This document shows positions 61,809 to 64,000 of a stretch of DNA of 64,000 nt, in pieces (position 1 is the stretch's first letter; each line of letters starts with the position of its first letter). The translations under genes and the position numbers were made by a program. The DNA lies in NCBI GenBank assembly GCA_035624355.1, contig DASPRQ010000103.1:1-64000 (forward strand), given 5' to 3'. The DNA is from Usitatibacter sp035624355. Its GTDB lineage: Bacteria > Pseudomonadota > Gammaproteobacteria > Burkholderiales > Usitatibacteraceae. The notes under the pieces were generated by a model. It did no database searches. It worked only from the letters and a program-made list of their open reading frames with translations, and was not told the DNA's origin.

Positions 61809-63287
61809 TCACCGCGCGGCGAGGCGGCGCGACTCCTCGCGCACGCCGTCGATCGAGCGCACGAAGGGACGGAACTGGCGCAGGCCGTCGGGCAGGGCGC
61901 CCAGGGCGGCGGCCGCCTCGTCGCGGTCGCGGAAGGAGCCGTAGAGCACGGCCACGCGCGGCGCCTCGACCCCGGGGATCGGGATCACGTACAGGCGATC
62001 GGATCCGAGCGGCTTGCCCGCCTCGGCGAGGTAGGCGGCGAGGTAGTCGCGGCTGCGCGCGTCGGTGACCATGAGCTGGACCGCGTAGCGGGCGGTCGAG
62101 CCCTCGGCGATCAGGTCGCGCCCGGCGGCGGTGCGGTCGGCCACGGCGTCGGGCGTGGCCGGCTCGGCCTTCGCCGCGGCCGAAGGGGGCGCGGCCGGGC
62201 GGGCGGGTGTCGGGCTCGCCGTCGGAGCCTTCGCGGGCCCCGCCGCGGCGGGCGCAGGCGCCGCCACGGGCGCCGATTTCGACGCGGGAGCGGAGGCCGG
62301 AGCCGGAGTCTCGGGCAGCGCCGCCGCCGGCGCCGCCGCGACCGGCGCCACGTGCGGAGCGGGTGCCGGCGATTGCCCGGCGAAGTACTGCGCGGCCGCG
62401 AAGCCGAGGGCGACGCCCAGGACGATCCCGCCCGTGGCGACCACGGCCAGGCGGCGCGGCGACGACCTGCGGTTCACCACGATCTGGGTGTCGCTGATGG
62501 CGGCGCGCGCGTGGTCCGCGCTCACGGTGTGCGTGCCCGCGGCGAAGGCGGCGAGCAGCGTCTTGTCGGCGTAGATGTTGATGCGCCGCGTGAGGCCCTC
62601 CGAGGCCTCGGCGATGAGGCGCAGCGCCTCGGCGCCGAAGAGGTCGGGGCCGTGGTAGCCCGCCGCGCGCAGGCGGAAGTTCACGTAGTCCTTCACGTCG
62701 CGCGGCGGCAGCGGCGCGAGGGTGAAGCCGTGCGTGATGCGCTCCTTGAGCTGCCGCATGTGGGGCAGCGCGAGGTGCTCGTCGAGCTCGGGCTGGCCGA
62801 AGAGCGCGATCTGCAGCAGCTTCTCCTTGCCCGTCTCGAGGTTCGACAGGAGCCGGATCTCCTCGAGCGTGGCGAGCGGCATCGCGTGCGCCTCGTCGAT
62901 CAGCGCCACGACCTGGCGCCCCCCGGAGTGGATCTCGATGAGGCGCTCCTGGAGCGCGCGCACGAGCTTCGTGGTGTTGGCGCCGGCCGTGTCGATCTCG
63001 AGGTCCGTCGCGATGGCGGCGAGCATCTCGTCGCGGGTGAGGCTCGGCACCGCGAGGTAGATCGTCTCGACCGTCTCGGGCAGCCGCTCCATCAGCACGC
63101 GGCAGAGCATCGTCTTGCCGCTGCCCACCTCGCCCGTCACCTTCACCATGCCCTCGCCGGCGGTGATGGCGTACATCAGCGCCTCGAGCGTCGCTCCGCG
63201 GTTCGCCCCCGAGAAGAAGAACTCCGTGTGCGGCGTGATTCGGAACGGCGCCTCGCGCAGCCCGAAGTGTTCCAGATACATCGTCAT
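61809..63287 (-). CDS. ExeA/MshM-type AAA ATPase with C-terminal SPOR-like domain
   Basis: The 492-residue protein starts MTMYLEHFGLREAPFRITPHTEFFF, the ExeA/MshM N-terminus. It has Walker A GEVGSGKT (52-59), Walker B LIDEAH (129-134) and the AAA lid. A membrane helix follows (about 279-301), then a long Ala/Pro-rich linker, and a C-terminal region (YAVQLMVTDARSRDYLAAYL to VAVLYGSFRDRDEAAAAL) like a SPOR peptidoglycan-binding domain. ExeA-type ATPases help insert secretins through the cell wall, so such a domain fits. It lies between a sigma54 activator and mshL. Confidence 0.85.
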   Translation of the reverse strand: MTMYLEHFGLREAPFRITPHTEFFFSGANRGATLEALMYAITAGEGMVKVTGEVGSGKTMLCRVLMERLPETVETIYLAVPSLTRDEMLAAIATDLEIDTAGANTTKLVRALQERLIEIHSGGRQVVALIDEAHAMPLATLEEIRLLSNLETGKEKLLQIALFGQPELDEHLALPHMRQLKERITHGFTLAPLPPRDVKDYVNFRLRAAGYHGPDLFGAEALRLIAEASEGLTRRINIYADKTLLAAFAAGTHTVSADHARAAISDTQIVVNRRSSPRRLAVVATGGIVLGVALGFAAAQYFAGQSPAPAPHVAPVAAAPAAALPETPAPASAPASKSAPVAAPAPAAAGPAKAPTASPTPARPAAPPSAAAKAEPATPDAVADRTAAGRDLIAEGSTARYAVQLMVTDARSRDYLAAYLAEAGKPLGSDRLYVIPIPGVEAPRVAVLYGSFRDRDEAAAALGALPDGLRQFRPFVRSIDGVREESRRLAAR

Positions 63288-63325
63288 GGCGTTCGGCGGT
63301 CGCGCGGCGTCGCCTGCCGTCCCTG

Positions 63326-64000
63326 TCAGCCCCGCGCCTCGCCCGGATCGGAGGGGCCCAGTTTAGCACCCGATCGCCCCGCCGCCTCGAGCCTTCCGTA
63401 GAGGGTGGTGCGCGACACGCCGAGAAGCTTCGCGGCCTGCGACACGTTGCCGTTGGCGATCTCGAGCGCGGCGTCCAGGTAGGCCTGCTCCACGCCCTTG
63501 AGCACCGCGTCGAGGCTGAAGGGCGCGCCCGCGAGGAGCTCGGCTCGCGCCCGGGCGACCGGATCGGCCTGCGCCGCCTCCCGCGGCGGGGCGAGCTCGG
63601 CCTCGAGCTCGGCCTCCCCCACGGTGTGCCCCGCGTACTTGGTGACCAGGCGGATCACGACGTTCTTGAGCTCCCGCACGTTGCCCGGGAAGTCGTAGGC
63701 GAGCCACCGGGCGCGGGCGCGGGCGTCGAGCTCGAAGGAGCGCCCTCCCGGCTGCGCCGCGTAGGCCGCGCGGAAGTGGTCGAGCAGGCCGAGCTTGTCC
63801 TCGCCCAGCTCGCGCAGCGGCGGCACCGCGAGCTCGAAGACCGTGAGCCGGTGGTACAGGTCTGAGCGGAAGCGCCCGCGGCGCACTTCCTCGCGCAGGT
63901 CGCGGTTGGTCGCGGCGACCACCCGCGCGCGGCTCACCCGGGTCTGCGTCTCGCCCACGCGCTGGTACTCGCCGTTCTCGAGCACGCGCAGCAGCTTCGC
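63326..64000 (-). CDS. Sigma54-dependent transcriptional activator, C-terminal part (cut by window edge)
   Basis: The visible 224 residues are the end of an NtrC-type AAA domain (RVVAATNRDLREEVRRGRFRSDLYHRL, YDFPGNVRELKNVV). They are followed by a Fis-type helix-turn-helix (AYLDAALEIANGNVSQAAKLLGVSRTTLYGRL). It drives sigma54 promoters, often of pilus or flagellar genes. The N-terminal sensory part is outside the window. It is 38 bases upstream of the ATPase gene on the same strand, so it may be cotranscribed with the MSHA-like cluster. Confidence 0.92.
   Translation of the reverse strand, partial: AKLLRVLENGEYQRVGETQTRVSRARVVAATNRDLREEVRRGRFRSDLYHRLTVFELAVPPLRELGEDKLGLLDHFRAAYAAQPGGRSFELDARARARWLAYDFPGNVRELKNVVIRLVTKYAGHTVGEAELEAELAPPREAAQADPVARARAELLAGAPFSLDAVLKGVEQAYLDAALEIANGNVSQAAKLLGVSRTTLYGRLEAAGRSGAKLGPSDPGEARG

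Overview
The window looks like the chromosome of a Betaproteobacterium. GC is high (one 60-base line of pilY1 counts 40 G+C), and the gene orders are typical of that class: zapA followed by 6S RNA; tkt-gap-pgk-pyk-fba-purC; rpsT facing murJ-ribF-ileS-lspA-ispH; and a minor-pilin/pilY1 operon. There is no phage, insertion sequence, CRISPR array or rRNA operon. About 57 protein genes, one tRNA, 6S RNA and one cobalamin riboswitch are supported. Both edges cut a gene.

Layout. 1-3.1 kb: end of a pyruvyl-transferase-like gene, a methyltransferase, and a BtuB-like receptor under a cobalamin riboswitch. 3.1-5.2 kb: a small coiled-coil protein, zapA, 6S RNA, an EVE-domain gene and a TauE/SafE permease. 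5.2-14.7 kb (minus strand): an M20 deacylase and the central-carbon cluster purC, fba, pyk, pgk, gap, GNAT, tkt. 15-20.9 kb: speD-speE, rsmE, argA, yggX, rpiA (minus), ilvA. 20.9-24.8 kb: two tandem TPR-glycosyltransferase paralogues, then tRNA-Thr(CGT). 25-32.7 kb: pilE-fimT-pilV-pilW-pilX-pilY1, where pilY1 carries three extra ~81-residue repeats. 32.7-44.5 kb: a TonB-C protein, ispH-lspA-ileS-ribF-murJ, rpsT, argD-argF, argG and yajQ.

44.7-48.4 kb is the most unusual part. It is a visibly AT-richer block (sample lines count 50% and 45% G+C) holding four co-directional genes: a c-type cytochrome, a fused monohaem cytochrome/outer-membrane-barrel protein whose N-terminus resembles Cyc2 iron oxidases, a second c-type cytochrome, and a lipoprotein of unknown family ending in a 27-bp tandem repeat. 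A sigma70-like promoter overlapping a perfect dyad lies upstream. This reads as a horizontally acquired module for moving electrons across the outer membrane. Substrate and direction are not shown by the sequence.

48.4-50.7 kb: a glutamine amidotransferase and a secreted aspartic protease start head-to-head two bases apart, then folE2. 50.7-64 kb (minus strand): an MSHA-like type IV pilus / type II secretion-like cluster. From its upstream end it holds a sigma54 activator (cut by the edge), an ExeA/MshM-type ATPase fused to a SPOR-like domain, the secretin MshL, the TPR protein MshN, the ATPase MshE, the platform protein MshG, a one-protein PilM/PilN (GspL-like) component, a PilO-like protein, an MshK-like protein and two prepilin-like proteins. 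The window thus encodes two surface-fibre systems, plus glycosyltransferases that could modify them.
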